In this document: positions 24,874-33,542 of the stretch, piece by piece | Position numbering within the stretch: position 1 is the stretch's first letter | Layout: every line of letters starts with the position of its first letter | Assembly: GCF_900112355.1 (NCBI RefSeq) | Contig: NZ_FOLM01000012.1 | Coordinates: forward strand, 1 to 64,000 | From: Streptomyces aidingensis | Lineage (GTDB): Bacteria; Actinomycetota; Actinomycetes; Streptomycetales; Streptomycetaceae | Length of the DNA: 64,000 nucleotides | Direction of reading: 5' to 3' | The notes under the pieces: model-generated | Databases searched by the model: none | What the model was told of the DNA's origin: nothing | The model's input: only the letters and a program-made list of their open reading frames with translations | Translations under genes and position numbers: made by a program

Positions 24874-25413
24874 ATGATGCACAGCGTGACCAGCGGTACG
24901 AACGCACCGGCGTTCGAGGAGTACGCCGATTCCGTCTGGCCGTCGCTGTACCGCAGCGCGTATCTGCTCACCGCCAATCACGCGGACGCCGAGGACATCG
25001 CTCAGCAGACGTTGCTGAAGGCGTACCGCTCCTGGTCGCGGATCATCCGGTCGGACTCGCCGGACGCGTATGTGCGGCGCATGCTCACCAACACGTTCCT
25101 GTCGGTGCGCCGTCCGAAGAGGCGGCGGCTGGAGCTGCTGACCGACGCCCCGCCCGAGTACGGCGCCGCGCAGCGACCGCACGGGCCCGAGGACCGGTTG
25201 ACGCTCTGGCCACATGTGAAGGCACTGCCGCCGCGCCAGCGCGCCGTGATCGTGCTGCGCTACTACGAAGATCTCAGCGAGCAGGAGATCGCCGACATCC
25301 TCGGCTGCTCGCGCGGCAATGTGAAGTCCACCGCCCACCGCGCCCTCAAGGTGCTGCGAGCCGCCCTCGACCCGGAACGCACCGACGGGAGGGAGAACCA
25401 CCATGAGTGGTGA
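24874..25413 (+). CDS. ECF RNA polymerase sigma factor, SigE/SigM-like
   Basis: A 179-residue extracytoplasmic-function sigma factor. Region 2 is visible in YRSAYLLTANHADAEDIAQQ and LLKAYRSWSRI; region 4 in LPPRQRAVIVLRYYEDLSEQ followed by EIADILGCSRGNVKSTAHRA. The length is typical. It overlaps the next gene by 11 nt, and that gene encodes a single-span membrane protein that could act as its anti-sigma factor. Alternative starts a few codons downstream are possible. Confidence 0.88.
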   Translation: MMHSVTSGTNAPAFEEYADSVWPSLYRSAYLLTANHADAEDIAQQTLLKAYRSWSRIIRSDSPDAYVRRMLTNTFLSVRRPKRRRLELLTDAPPEYGAAQRPHGPEDRLTLWPHVKALPPRQRAVIVLRYYEDLSEQEIADILGCSRGNVKSTAHRALKVLRAALDPERTDGRENHHEW

Positions 25414-26536
25414 CGTCGAAGAGACGCTCAGGCAGGAGTTCCGCGAGGTGGCCTCCGGCGTGCGGGCTCCGCTCCGTCCGCCGCTGCCGCCGGAGCCGGT
25501 CCGCGGCGGGCGCCTGTGGCGACCCTTGCTGGTGGCCGCCGTGACCCTCATCGCCCTGGGCGCGGTGGCGGTGGTGTCGTCGTACCGGGACGGCGGAGGG
25601 AGCCCGCAGCCGGCCGCGACGCCCACTGAGTCGCCCAGTGAGACGCCCGCGGTCCGTACGCTCACCGCCGACCCGCCGGCGGTGCCCTATGTGGTCGACG
25701 GGCGCCTGCACGTCGGGGGCGAGCGGCTGCCCGGGTCCTGGTGGACCGTGCACCGGGCCGGCGGCGCCTGGACCGCGCATCGCGACGACGACACCTGGTG
25801 GTGGGGCACCGGTGCCGAGCAACGCCCCCTGTCCGGCACGGTGATACTGCAGCCCCGGTTCTCTCCCGACGGCACACTGCTGGCGGTGGGCACCACCGCG
25901 CAGGACGGCGGGCAGGTGCTGCTCGTCGACACGCGGTCCGGTGAGATCGTCAACACGCTGGGGACCGATGCGACCGGGCCGGAAGATCCGGACGCTTTCG
26001 GCGTCGTCGCGGTCACCAAGGACGCCAGGGTCTTTCTGCAGAGCGAAAGCCGGCGCCTGATGTGGCTCGCCGCCGGGGACGGAGGTACCGCCGGTACCGC
26101 CGACACTGTCGATCTCGACATCACCGCGCCTGGCCAGTGGGTCCAGGGCAGCACCCCCGCCGGCCTGATCGTGTACGACGGGACCAAGGACGGCGCGCCC
26201 GACGCGTCCTACCTGGCGGAGGCCTCCGACTCGGGGACGCTGAACCGGCTGCGGACGCTGCCGGGCGAAGACGTCAAGGTCAATCCCTCCGGCACCTGGC
26301 TCGGCCGCGGCGGCAGCTGGGGCGGCGAGTCCGAGACGATTCCCGGGATCACGGTGGAATCGGCCGACGGCAGCCGGCAGCTCACCCTGCCGCCCCCCGA
26401 TGACCGGGAGCTCACCATCCTGACCTGGGAGGACGACGACCTACTGCTCGCCGAGCTGTACACCGACGGAAGCCCGACCGGGCTGGCCCGCTGCAGCATC
26501 CGCGAGGAGGAGTGCCTGGTGATCGACACCCCATGA
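25403..26536 (+). CDS. Membrane protein partner of the sigma factor, beta-propeller-like
   Basis: A 377-residue protein with a cytoplasmic N-terminus of ~40 residues, one membrane helix (RPLLVAAVTLIALGAVAVVS) and a large extracellular region. The outer part has repeated beta-strand segments such as QPRFSPDGTLLAVGTT, typical of propeller-like folds. No zinc-binding anti-sigma motif is visible, so an anti-sigma role rests on the overlap with the sigma gene and on topology. It could sense envelope stress. Confidence 0.6.
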   Translation: MSGDVEETLRQEFREVASGVRAPLRPPLPPEPVRGGRLWRPLLVAAVTLIALGAVAVVSSYRDGGGSPQPAATPTESPSETPAVRTLTADPPAVPYVVDGRLHVGGERLPGSWWTVHRAGGAWTAHRDDDTWWWGTGAEQRPLSGTVILQPRFSPDGTLLAVGTTAQDGGQVLLVDTRSGEIVNTLGTDATGPEDPDAFGVVAVTKDARVFLQSESRRLMWLAAGDGGTAGTADTVDLDITAPGQWVQGSTPAGLIVYDGTKDGAPDASYLAEASDSGTLNRLRTLPGEDVKVNPSGTWLGRGGSWGGESETIPGITVESADGSRQLTLPPPDDRELTILTWEDDDLLLAELYTDGSPTGLARCSIREEECLVIDTP

Positions 26537-26587
26537 GGGGGGTGCCGGGGCCCGTCACGGACTCTGCGGGGCTCCGGGCCGCGTACT

Positions 26588-27060
26588 GTCCCGGGTGGGC
26601 ACCATCGCGTCGCCGGCCAGGAAGAGGTGTGCGGGCGAGTCGACTTCGACGCACTGCGCGGGCTGGTCCGGCACCTTGCGGATATCGGTGATTTGCCCGC
26701 CGGGTGTGGCGGGATGCCGACCGCTCCGGGGGCTGCCAGTCGTAGCGGGGCAGGTGGTAGGGGCTGAAGTCGAACCGGGCGATGATGAGCCACCGGCGGC
26801 CGGCCCCCCGCCCGTCCGTCCCGCTCCCGCTCTCGTTCTCCCGGACGCGGACGCGGACGGCCAGGCCGCAGGAGCGCAGCAGCTCGGCGACGCCGTCGGC
26901 GAGGGACTCGCGGGTGAGGAACATCTGGTCGCAGCCGGCGGCCTGCCGGTGGCCGTTGGCGTCCCACAAGCCACGTGCCGGCTCACGGCGCCGGGCTGCG
27001 GAGGCACGCAGGTATGCCATGGGGATGTGTTTGTCCCCGAGGGTGCCGTGCGCGTTCAGC
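26588..27060 (-). pseudogene. Decayed orphan C-terminal intein fragment (DnaB-type)
   Basis: Reading leftward, GTLGDKHIPMAYLRAS and ESLADGVAELLRSCGLAVRV match the endonuclease-side region of actinobacterial inteins. After a frameshift near 26700-26715, QITDIRKVP, CVEVDSPAHLFLAGDAMVPT resembles the intein C-terminal end. The expected catalytic His-Asn before the +1 Ser/Thr is Arg-Asp here (VPTRDS), so splicing is impossible. The N-terminal intein half and any extein are absent. The fragment abuts the end of the LysR gene. Identification is by recognised motifs, without a database search. Confidence 0.65.
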
Positions 27061-27988
27061 CTGGCGTGCAGGGGGTCTTGGCCCGGGGTGTCTCCCAGCG
27101 GGCCGTCGCCGAGGCGTGCAGCAGCAGGTCGCGCAGGGCCCTGGCGGGGGCCGGCGGGTCGGCGGCGGTCAGGACGACCTGGTCGGCGGTGGTGGACGGG
27201 CCGGTGAGGGGGATGACGCGCAGACCGGAGGGCTGGTGGTCGAGCGCGGATTCGACGGCGATGCCGATGCCGGTCCCCGCGGCGACATGAGCGGCGATGG
27301 CCTGCACGCTGTCGGCGGTCCTGATGATGCGCAGATCGGCCCCGCCGATCCGGAAGGCGGACAGCAGCCGGTCGCACAGGCCGCTGTTGATCTGGTGCGG
27401 CCAGGTGAGCAGGCCGGTGGCGGAGAGCTCGGCGGCGCTCAGTTCGGTGTGCCCGGCGAGGGGGTGGGCCGCGGGCACCAGCGCCACGAACCTCTCGGTG
27501 GACAGCACCCTGGCGCAGACGCCGCTGACGCCGCCGGTCGCCCAGCCGATGCCCAGCCCGATCGTCTCCGCCCGCAGGGCGGTGAACTGGGCCGTGGTCG
27601 GCATGGCCTCCGGCACGATCGTCACCTCGGGGAAGCGCTCGCGCAGTTGCGGCAGGCAGCGCAGCAGCAGCCGGTGGCCGGTGTATTCGGCGTGGCCGAC
27701 GACCAGGGCGCACCCGGCCCGGTCACCGGCGGCCAGGGCGCGTCCGCGCTGCCGGAAGCGGCGCAACTGGGCCAGGGCGGCCCGGGCATCGGGCAGCAGC
27801 GCCTCGCCGAGACCGGTCAGCGACACCCGGCGGCTGGTGCGGTGGAACAGCCGCCCGCCCAGGGTGTTCTCCAGCCGTCTGACGGCTTCGCTGACCGTGG
27901 GCTGCCCCCGGTGCAGACGCGCGGCGGCGCGGCCGAAGTGGAGTTCCTCCGCGACCGCGACAAACGCCTCCAGCTCCATTCTGTCCAC
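27056..27988 (-). CDS. LysR family transcriptional regulator
   Basis: A 310-residue regulator with the N-terminal winged helix MELEAFVAVAEELHFGRAAA, recognition region GQPTVSEAVRRLENTLG and RLFHRTSRRVSLTGLGEALL, then an effector-binding domain (GIGWATGG, AVESALDHQPSGLRVIPL). It is divergent from a flavodoxin-like oxidoreductase and probably controls it. The ATG three codons downstream (27979) is an equally good start. Its 3' end touches the decayed intein fragment. Confidence 0.9.
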   Translation of the reverse strand: MDRMELEAFVAVAEELHFGRAAARLHRGQPTVSEAVRRLENTLGGRLFHRTSRRVSLTGLGEALLPDARAALAQLRRFRQRGRALAAGDRAGCALVVGHAEYTGHRLLLRCLPQLRERFPEVTIVPEAMPTTAQFTALRAETIGLGIGWATGGVSGVCARVLSTERFVALVPAAHPLAGHTELSAAELSATGLLTWPHQINSGLCDRLLSAFRIGGADLRIIRTADSVQAIAAHVAAGTGIGIAVESALDHQPSGLRVIPLTGPSTTADQVVLTAADPPAPARALRDLLLHASATARWETPRAKTPCTPG

Positions 27989-28128
27989 CGGCCCAGGCTA
28001 ACGCGAATGATCGGCGCGGCCGATCGCTGCATGCCGGAGTTCGGCGTTGATGCCGTGCCGCGCACGGGTTGTGATGGCCGGGCAAGCAGCGATCTTCCCT
28101 ACCGGACCCGGAAAGAAGGCAGGAACAG

Positions 28129-28872
28129 ATGACAGTCAAGGACGCCGGCCGTGAGCACGATGCCCCGATGGTCACGGTGACGGTGGTCTACCACTCGGTC
28201 CACGGACACACCCGGGTGCTGGCCGAGCACATCGCGGCAGGGGCGCGGCTGGTGCCGGGCGCCGAGGTGCATCTGGTCGGGCTCCGGCCCGAGGACGTCA
28301 CCGCGGGCCGCTGGCACGACGCGGACGTGCTGGAGCTGCTGGAGCGCTCCGACGCGATGGTCATGGGCTGCCCGACGCTGATGGGCAGCGTGTCGGCGGT
28401 GTTCAAGGCGTTCATGGAGGCGGCGTTCACGCCGTTCGCCACCCAGGCGTGGAAGGACAAGCTGGCCGGCGGGTTCACCATGTCCGCCTCGCAGAGCGGC
28501 GACAAGCTGCTGGTTCTGGAGCAGTTGGCGGTCTTCGCGACGCAACTGGGCATGCAGTGGATCGGCGTGGGCGACATGCCGGGCAACAACTGGAGCGGCG
28601 GCGACCGAGACGATCTGAACCGGCTGGGCTCCTGGCTGGGGCTGATGAGCCAGAGCCATGCCGACCAGGGGCCGGAGCACGCCGGATCGCGCGGCGACCG
28701 GATCACCGCCGAGCGGTACGGAGAGCGGATCGCCCGGCTGGCGCAGCGGTGGGTCAACGGCGTGCCGTACCGGACACCCAGGATGACCGAACACCAGGCC
28801 CGGGAGCTGTCGGCGTCCCTGCGGCAGAGGGATGACGCGCCGGCGGTGCCGGCGGCGCCGGCCGGCGCCTGA
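28129..28872 (+). CDS. NAD(P)H-dependent oxidoreductase, flavodoxin/WrbA-like
   Basis: A 247-residue cytosolic flavoprotein. VTVVYHSVHGHTRVLAEHIA near residues 16-35 is the FMN phosphate-binding loop of flavodoxin-like quinone reductases. AMVMGCPTLMGSVSAVFKAF and LAGGFTMSASQSGDKLLVL correspond to the second and third flavin-contact regions of WrbA. The first ATG (28129) has a purine-rich ribosome site, but homologues begin nearer residue 14. Its likely role is quinone or nitro-compound reduction under control of the divergent LysR protein. Confidence 0.85.
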   Translation: MTVKDAGREHDAPMVTVTVVYHSVHGHTRVLAEHIAAGARLVPGAEVHLVGLRPEDVTAGRWHDADVLELLERSDAMVMGCPTLMGSVSAVFKAFMEAAFTPFATQAWKDKLAGGFTMSASQSGDKLLVLEQLAVFATQLGMQWIGVGDMPGNNWSGGDRDDLNRLGSWLGLMSQSHADQGPEHAGSRGDRITAERYGERIARLAQRWVNGVPYRTPRMTEHQARELSASLRQRDDAPAVPAAPAGA

Positions 28873-28922
28873 CCCCGCCCTCCCGCGACGGTGTACCGGT
28901 CCTGTCCTCGCGCAGATGATTA

Positions 28923-28936
28923 TTGACCGATCGTTC
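28923..28936. promoter_or_regulatory. Candidate TetR operator upstream of the tetR-type gene
   Basis: TTGACCGATCGTTC contains the core ACCGATCG also found before the MFS gene (29602-29616). It lies about 22 nt ahead of the regulator's GTG start and just upstream of its likely -10 box TATGGT (28947-28952), a position suited to autorepression. Confidence 0.5.
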
Positions 28937-28958
28937 TAGATGCGTCTATGGTCTTCCC

Positions 28959-29543
28959 GTGGCCAGGACCAAGGAGTTCGATCCGGACGCCGCGCTGCAG
29001 TCGGCTCTTGAGCTGTTCTGGCGGCGCGGCTACGAAGCGACATCGATGGCGGACCTCGTCGAGCACCTCGGCATCGGGCGCGCCAGCATCTACGCGACCT
29101 TCGGCAGCAAGCACGAGCTGTATCTGAAGGCCATGGACCGGTACACCGAGGTGCGCAACCCGCTGCTCCTCGCCGAGTTGTCCCAGCCGGGCCCGGCACT
29201 GCCCGCGGTGCGGGCGGTGGTGCGGCGCTTCGCCGCGGAGGCGGCCTCGCCGCGGGGCCGGCAGTACGGCTGCTTCATCACCAACACCGCGGCCGAGCTG
29301 GCCCCGCACGACCCCGCGGCGGCCCGCCGGGTGGAGATCAGCTGGGAGCATGTCGAGATCCCGCTGCGCTCCGCGCTGGTACGGGCCCAGGCCCAGGGCG
29401 AGCTGCCCGGGGACCGCGACCCGGGCGCGCTGGCCCGCATGCTCTTCGTGCTGCTCCAGGGGCTGCGGATCGTCGGCAAGGCCTCGGACGATCCCGCCCG
29501 GGTGCGGGACGCCGCCGAGCAGGCGCTGGCGCTGCTGGACTGA
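28959..29543 (+). CDS. TetR family transcriptional regulator
   Basis: A 194-residue repressor with a TetR N-terminal DNA-binding domain: FDPDAALQSALELFWRRGYE, then TSMADLVEHLGIGRASIYAT and FGSKHELYLKAM. The C-terminal domain contains CFITNTAAEL, typical of TetR members regulating efflux or reductases. The GTG start is probably leaderless, with TATGGT 6 nt upstream. Matching operator-like sites precede both this gene and the downstream MFS transporter, so it likely represses both. Confidence 0.9.
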   Translation: MARTKEFDPDAALQSALELFWRRGYEATSMADLVEHLGIGRASIYATFGSKHELYLKAMDRYTEVRNPLLLAELSQPGPALPAVRAVVRRFAAEAASPRGRQYGCFITNTAAELAPHDPAAARRVEISWEHVEIPLRSALVRAQAQGELPGDRDPGALARMLFVLLQGLRIVGKASDDPARVRDAAEQALALLD

Positions 29544-29601
29544 ACCGCCCGCGCCGCGACGGACACCAACCCTCGTCCGGCCTTGCGGCGTGCCCAAATT
29601 C

Positions 29602-29616
29602 TGAACCGATCGGTCA
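29602..29616. promoter_or_regulatory. Candidate TetR operator upstream of the MFS-SDR operon
   Basis: TGAACCGATCGGTCA has a perfect 10-bp palindromic core ACCGATCGGT at 29605-29614, 18 nt before the MFS start. It matches the site ahead of the TetR gene, supporting a shared regulon. Confidence 0.6.
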
Positions 29617-29632
29617 AAAAACAGGGGGGAAC

Positions 29633-30979
29633 ATGAGCGCCACGGGTGCCGCCCGGGTCAGCACCGTGCGGCAGCGAAGCGGCTTCGTCCTCCTCGGCGG
29701 CGTCCAGGCGACGCTGATCTTCACGCTTGCCGCCATCGCCGTGCCGCTGCCCCTCATCGGGCGCGAGTTCGAGCTGGTGCGCGCCGATCTGATCCTGCTC
29801 AGCGCCGCCTACGGACTGACCTTCGCCGGCCTGCTCCTCTTCGGCGGACGCCTCGCCGACCGCCACGGCGGGCGGCGCGTCCTCACCGCGGGCCTGGTGC
29901 TGTTCGGCGCCGCCTCGGCCGCCGCCATGGCCGCCCCCGGCCCGGGAACACTGCTCGCGGCGCGCTTCGCACAGGGCGCCGGCGCGGCGGCGATCGCGCC
30001 CGCCGCCATGACCGTGCTGCGCGCCGTCTTCCCCGCCCCCGCCGCCTACGGCAGGGCGATGGCCACCTGGGGCGGGCTCTCGGTGCTCGGCGCGACCGCG
30101 GGCAATCTGCTCTCCGGCGTCATCACGGCGCTGCTGTCCTGGCGCTGGACCCTCGCCGTACCGCTGGCGGTGGCGGTCGCGGCCCTCGCCCTCACCCCCC
30201 GGCTGCTGCCCGACACCACACCGAGCCGGGGCAGGGCTCCCGACCTGCCGGGCGCCGTACTGGCCACCGCGGGGATCGTCCTCGCCAGTTACGGGCTCGT
30301 CCTCACCGACGCCCGCCCCTGGTCGTCGGCCGGCGTGCTGGTGCCGCTGCTCGCCGGGGCCGCGCTGCTGGCCGCCTTCTGGTACGCCGAGCACCGCGCC
30401 CGCGATCCGCTGCTGCCGCCCCGCTTCCTGCTGCACCCGCGGCGGGCCGTCGCGCTCGGGGCCATCGCGCTGAGCGCCTGCGCCACCGCGATGACCTTCA
30501 TGCTTCTCTCGCTCCACCTCCAGCAGGCGCGCGACTGGTCGCCGCTGGAGACCTCCGCGGCGTTCGTCCCGTTCGCGGTCGCGCTGCTCGCCGCGGGCCG
30601 CGCCGCGGCACCCCTCATCGGCCGCCACGGACCCCGGGCGGTCACCGCCGCCGGCCTGCTCACCGGCGCGGCCGGGCTGGCCCTGCTCGCGCTCACCGGG
30701 ACCGACGCAGACCTCGCCTACGGGTACGGACTGCTGCCGGGCCTGGTGCTGCTGCCGGCCGACACCGCGGCCTCGTTCGCCGGAGCCGCCGTGCTCGCCA
30801 CGGAAGACGTGCCACCGGGGCAGAGCGGGCTCGCCGGCGGCGTGCTCAACACCGCGATGGAGTTCGGCCCGACCGTCCTGCTCGCGCTGCTGCTCACGCT
30901 GGGCGGCGATGCCCCGCCGCTGGCCGCGACGGGGGCCGCGCTGGCCGCCGTCGCCCTGCTGAACCACCGCGTCAACTGA
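29633..30979 (+). CDS. MFS transporter (drug/proton antiporter type)
   Basis: A 448-residue integral membrane protein with 12-14 hydrophobic helices. The cytoplasmic loop motif GGRLADRHGGRR after the second helix is the classic MFS motif A, and the ARFAQGAGAAAIAPAA segment resembles the DHA antiporter family. The ATG has an AGGGGGGA ribosome site. It is followed after 29 nt by a short-chain dehydrogenase and preceded by a TetR regulator with matching operators, so it is likely an inducible exporter. The substrate is unknown. Confidence 0.88.
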   Translation: MSATGAARVSTVRQRSGFVLLGGVQATLIFTLAAIAVPLPLIGREFELVRADLILLSAAYGLTFAGLLLFGGRLADRHGGRRVLTAGLVLFGAASAAAMAAPGPGTLLAARFAQGAGAAAIAPAAMTVLRAVFPAPAAYGRAMATWGGLSVLGATAGNLLSGVITALLSWRWTLAVPLAVAVAALALTPRLLPDTTPSRGRAPDLPGAVLATAGIVLASYGLVLTDARPWSSAGVLVPLLAGAALLAAFWYAEHRARDPLLPPRFLLHPRRAVALGAIALSACATAMTFMLLSLHLQQARDWSPLETSAAFVPFAVALLAAGRAAAPLIGRHGPRAVTAAGLLTGAAGLALLALTGTDADLAYGYGLLPGLVLLPADTAASFAGAAVLATEDVPPGQSGLAGGVLNTAMEFGPTVLLALLLTLGGDAPPLAATGAALAAVALLNHRVN

Positions 30980-31008
30980 TCGATCCACCACGTCAAGGAG
31001 TCACCGAA

Positions 31009-31767
31009 ATGAACCGCTTCACCGGCAGGACCGCCCTGGTCACCGGCGCAGGCTCCGGCCTCGGCCGCGCGATCGCGCTCGCCTTCGCCGCCGAGGGCGC
31101 GTCCGTGGTCGCCGCCGGCCGCACCGCGGCCACCCTGGAGGAGACGGCCGGCCTCATCGAGTCGGCCGGCGGCACGGCCGCCGCCGTCACCGCCGACGTC
31201 ACCGACTCCGGCCGGCTCCAGGACCTCGTACGCGCGAGCGTCACCCGCTTCGGCGGACTGGACATCGCGGTCAACAACGCCGGGATTCTCCGCGGCACCG
31301 CTCCCGCCGGAGAGGTGAGCGAGGAGGACTGGGAGGCGGTGCTGCGGACCAATGTCACCGGGGTGTGGCTGGCGATGAAGCACGAGATCGCGCACATGAA
31401 GGAGAACGGCGGCGGCACCATCGTCAACGTCTCCTCCACCCTGGGCGCCCACCTGCGCATCCCCAACCTCGCCCCGTACATCACCTCCAAGGCGGCGGTC
31501 TCGGCGCTGACCCGGACCGCCGCCCTGGACCACATCCACCAGGGCATCCGGATCAACGCGGTCAGCCCCGGCGCCGCCGCCGCTCCCATGTCGCTGCGGC
31601 CCGGCGAGACCGAGGCCGACCGTGCCGAGCGGATGAAGACGGAAAACCCGCTGGGCCGGGTCGCGGAGGCCGAAGAAGTCGCCGCCGCGGTGCTCTACCT
31701 CGCCTCCCCCGCGGCCGGCGCGGTCGTCGGCACCGACCTGGTCATCGACAGCGGCTCCGCCGCCTGA
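31009..31767 (+). CDS. Short-chain dehydrogenase/reductase
   Basis: A 252-residue classical SDR that probably uses NAD(P). The nucleotide-binding motif TGAGSGLGRA, the NNAG motif (VNNAG), the catalytic Ser in IVNVSSTLG and the YxxxK motif (YITSK) are all present, so it should be active. The gene sits downstream of the MFS transporter with a GGAG ribosome site and is probably in the same TetR-controlled operon. The substrate cannot be deduced. Confidence 0.92.
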   Translation: MNRFTGRTALVTGAGSGLGRAIALAFAAEGASVVAAGRTAATLEETAGLIESAGGTAAAVTADVTDSGRLQDLVRASVTRFGGLDIAVNNAGILRGTAPAGEVSEEDWEAVLRTNVTGVWLAMKHEIAHMKENGGGTIVNVSSTLGAHLRIPNLAPYITSKAAVSALTRTAALDHIHQGIRINAVSPGAAAAPMSLRPGETEADRAERMKTENPLGRVAEAEEVAAAVLYLASPAAGAVVGTDLVIDSGSAA

Positions 31768-31977
31768 CCATCCGCGGGACTCCCGCGCCCCGCTTCCGTC
31801 GGCAAGCCACTGCGCCACGGCGGGTCGGCGTGCGGGTCACCTCCCGACTCGACAGGAGCGGCCGGGCCGGGAGGTGGCGCCGCCGAAGCAAGCAACGGCC
31901 CGGCTCCGACCAGTGCAAACGGACCAGCGCGCATGTCGGCGGGGCACCCGCACGGAGCCGCGCAGGGGTACCGGATG

Positions 31978-32295
31978 CTAGCGGCCCACCGCCGTCGAGC
32001 CTTCCTCGACCACCCTCAGCGCCACTTCGACCACAACGGCCGTGGAGCAGTGCTCGGGCGTGTTGTCCGCCCAAGTGACTCCGGTGAACTCCGTCACCAC
32101 AACTCTGCTCATGTTCCGTTCGATGCCCAGCCGAATCACCCGCGCTTCGCCGCTGCGCGACATGACCCGCGCGCAGTGCTCGTACGTGGTCATGGAAACG
32201 TCCCGGCGTGTGCCCAGCGCGGTCGTCAGCCGACGCCACACCGGCCACAGCGCCGAGTCGTCACCCGTCAGGTACAGAAGCGTCCGATCGCTCAC
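31978..32295 (-). CDS. Hypothetical protein of the lower-GC mini-island
   Basis: A 105-residue protein from the GTG at 32295 (SDRTLLYLTGDDSALWPVW), which overlaps the stop of the upstream gene by 4 nt. It has an alternating strand pattern ending TWADNTPEHC and VVVEVALRVVEEGS. No domain is recognised. It is the last gene of a leftward operon of four or five small genes, typical of integrated actinobacterial elements. Confidence 0.6.
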   Translation of the reverse strand: MSDRTLLYLTGDDSALWPVWRRLTTALGTRRDVSMTTYEHCARVMSRSGEARVIRLGIERNMSRVVVTEFTGVTWADNTPEHCSTAVVVEVALRVVEEGSTAVGR

Positions 32296-32717
32296 AGCGC
32301 ACCGCCGCTCAGCCGCACGCCGTGAATCCGGCGGGGCGGGAGTTCCACTCCGAAGGAGTTGGCCAGCAGGACCGCGCGGCGATATGCCTTCCGTGCGCGC
32401 GCCCGAAGGGTGTCCGGGTGCGGCGGGTGGTGCCCGGGAATCCACGTCGGCTGTTCCAGCGGTCCGCCGTGCCAGTAGTCGCCCCCGGCGTAGGGGCGGG
32501 TGCTGCGCGGTTCGTCGTAGACGGGTGCCCCGTGCCTTACGGAGGACAGCCGCACAGTGGGGCAGTCGGCCTCATGCTGCCCGGACTGCCGGGGCTTGCA
32601 GGGAGGCTCTACGGGCTCCCCGTGGCCGTTCTGCGGGCGGTTGGCTCCCGGGGCCATGACGGGCCGCTTCCCATGGGCGGGAGACAGCCACTCCAGAAGT
32701 CTGCGCATCAATGCCAC
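32292..32717 (-). CDS. Hypothetical protein, small operon
   Basis: An unrecognised 141-residue protein starting MALMRRLLEWLSPAHGKRP and rich in proline, histidine and arginine, with a helical C-terminal part (RARARKAYRRAVLLANSFGV). It overlaps its downstream neighbour by 4 nt and the upstream gene by 10 nt, which indicates tight co-translation. Confidence 0.55.
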   Translation of the reverse strand: MALMRRLLEWLSPAHGKRPVMAPGANRPQNGHGEPVEPPCKPRQSGQHEADCPTVRLSSVRHGAPVYDEPRSTRPYAGGDYWHGGPLEQPTWIPGHHPPHPDTLRARARKAYRRAVLLANSFGVELPPRRIHGVRLSGGAL

Positions 32718-32971
32718 GCTCCCGCCTCGAAGTGGTATGAGCGCGTGATGTGCTCCCGGTACTCCAGATGCGTCGGGTTCGCCTTGAGGTGCTCAACGGC
32801 CCATTCGGTCGCGTGCCCGATGCCGTCCCCGTCCTGGCCGCGCTCCCCGCATGACTTGCATTCCATGCCGGACACGATCGGTTCGGCTTCCGTGCGCTCA
32901 TCCGGCCGGATCGTGTAGTTGCGGAAGCGGTAGGTGCCCCGGGCGGGGCGCACCGCTGTAGTGTCTTTCAC
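32708..32971 (-). CDS. DUF7848-like small protein with Cys pair
   Basis: An 87-residue protein. GTYRFRNYTIRPDERTEAEP, ECKSCGE and HATEWAVEHLKANPTHLEYR match the small Streptomyces proteins labelled DUF7848. The CxxC pair could bind a metal. These genes usually sit in a cluster with an HTH-DUF5753 regulator, as here. The start overlaps the preceding gene's stop (ATGA). The function is unknown. Confidence 0.7.
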   Translation of the reverse strand: MKDTTAVRPARGTYRFRNYTIRPDERTEAEPIVSGMECKSCGERGQDGDGIGHATEWAVEHLKANPTHLEYREHITRSYHFEAGAWH

Positions 32972-33192
32972 CGCTGGTCTTTCCTCTCATCAGACCGGCC
33001 ACGCCCCGGGATCGTGTTGCGACGGTTGCCGGGGTCTTCACTTGGCGGCCGTTTCCTCGTTCGCTCTTCGGTCCGCTGCTGTGCGGCCCGTGCCGCATGG
33101 GCCGCATAGATCACGGATTCACACGCGCGGCACACACGGTTGCCTTCGGCGTCAGTGTCCAGGTCCCCGGGGTGCAGGCACCCGCCGCTCAT
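32968..33192 (-). CDS. Small cysteine-containing hypothetical protein
   Basis: A 74-residue protein (MSGGCLHPGDLDTDAEGNRV) with a Cys/His pattern CRACESVIYAAHAARAAQ in the first half that could bind zinc, and a basic C-terminus. It begins 3 nt after the stop of the frame-shifted upstream reading frame and overlaps the next gene by ATGA. Confidence 0.6.
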   Translation of the reverse strand: MSGGCLHPGDLDTDAEGNRVCRACESVIYAAHAARAAQQRTEERTRKRPPSEDPGNRRNTIPGRGRSDERKDQR

Positions 33193-33195
33193 GGT

Positions 33196-33416
33196 TCAGC
33201 TCTCCGGCTGGTTCGACGTGTCCGTCAGCACGGTCAGGAGCCGCTGAGCGTCGCGACGGCGGAGTGCAGCGAGCGACAGCGCTCCGGAGAGCAGCGCAGC
33301 GCGTTCGTGGGTGAGCGCGGGGACGAAAAGGTGCTCACGAGCGTTTCCATATTCGGGAGTACATGACTCACAGGGTTGCTGCGGGATGACCCGTCCGCTC
33401 CGTCAGTGCCGGTCAC
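33196..33416 (-). pseudogene. Frame-shifted small gene at the head of the mini-island operon
   Basis: A GTG at 33416 has an ideal GGAGG ribosome site and opens VTGTDGADGSSRSNPVSHVL in one frame, which ends at 33234. From about 33340 another frame reads EHLFVPALTHERAALLSGAL and ALRRRDAQRLLTVLTDTSNQ. It stops at 33196, 3 nt before the next start, but has no start codon of its own. Joining the two requires one indel near 33310-33340. It is either a broken gene or an error in the sequence. Confidence 0.45.
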
Positions 33417-33542
33417 GTGCGGTACCTCCGTTGGTCGGTTGCTGTCAGCGGGCACATCTCAACCATCGGCGGAGTGGTAGAAGTTGACACGGCGTAGGCT
33501 GGTCGTTCCTGCCAAAACGACCGAACAGAAGCACGGGCGAGG

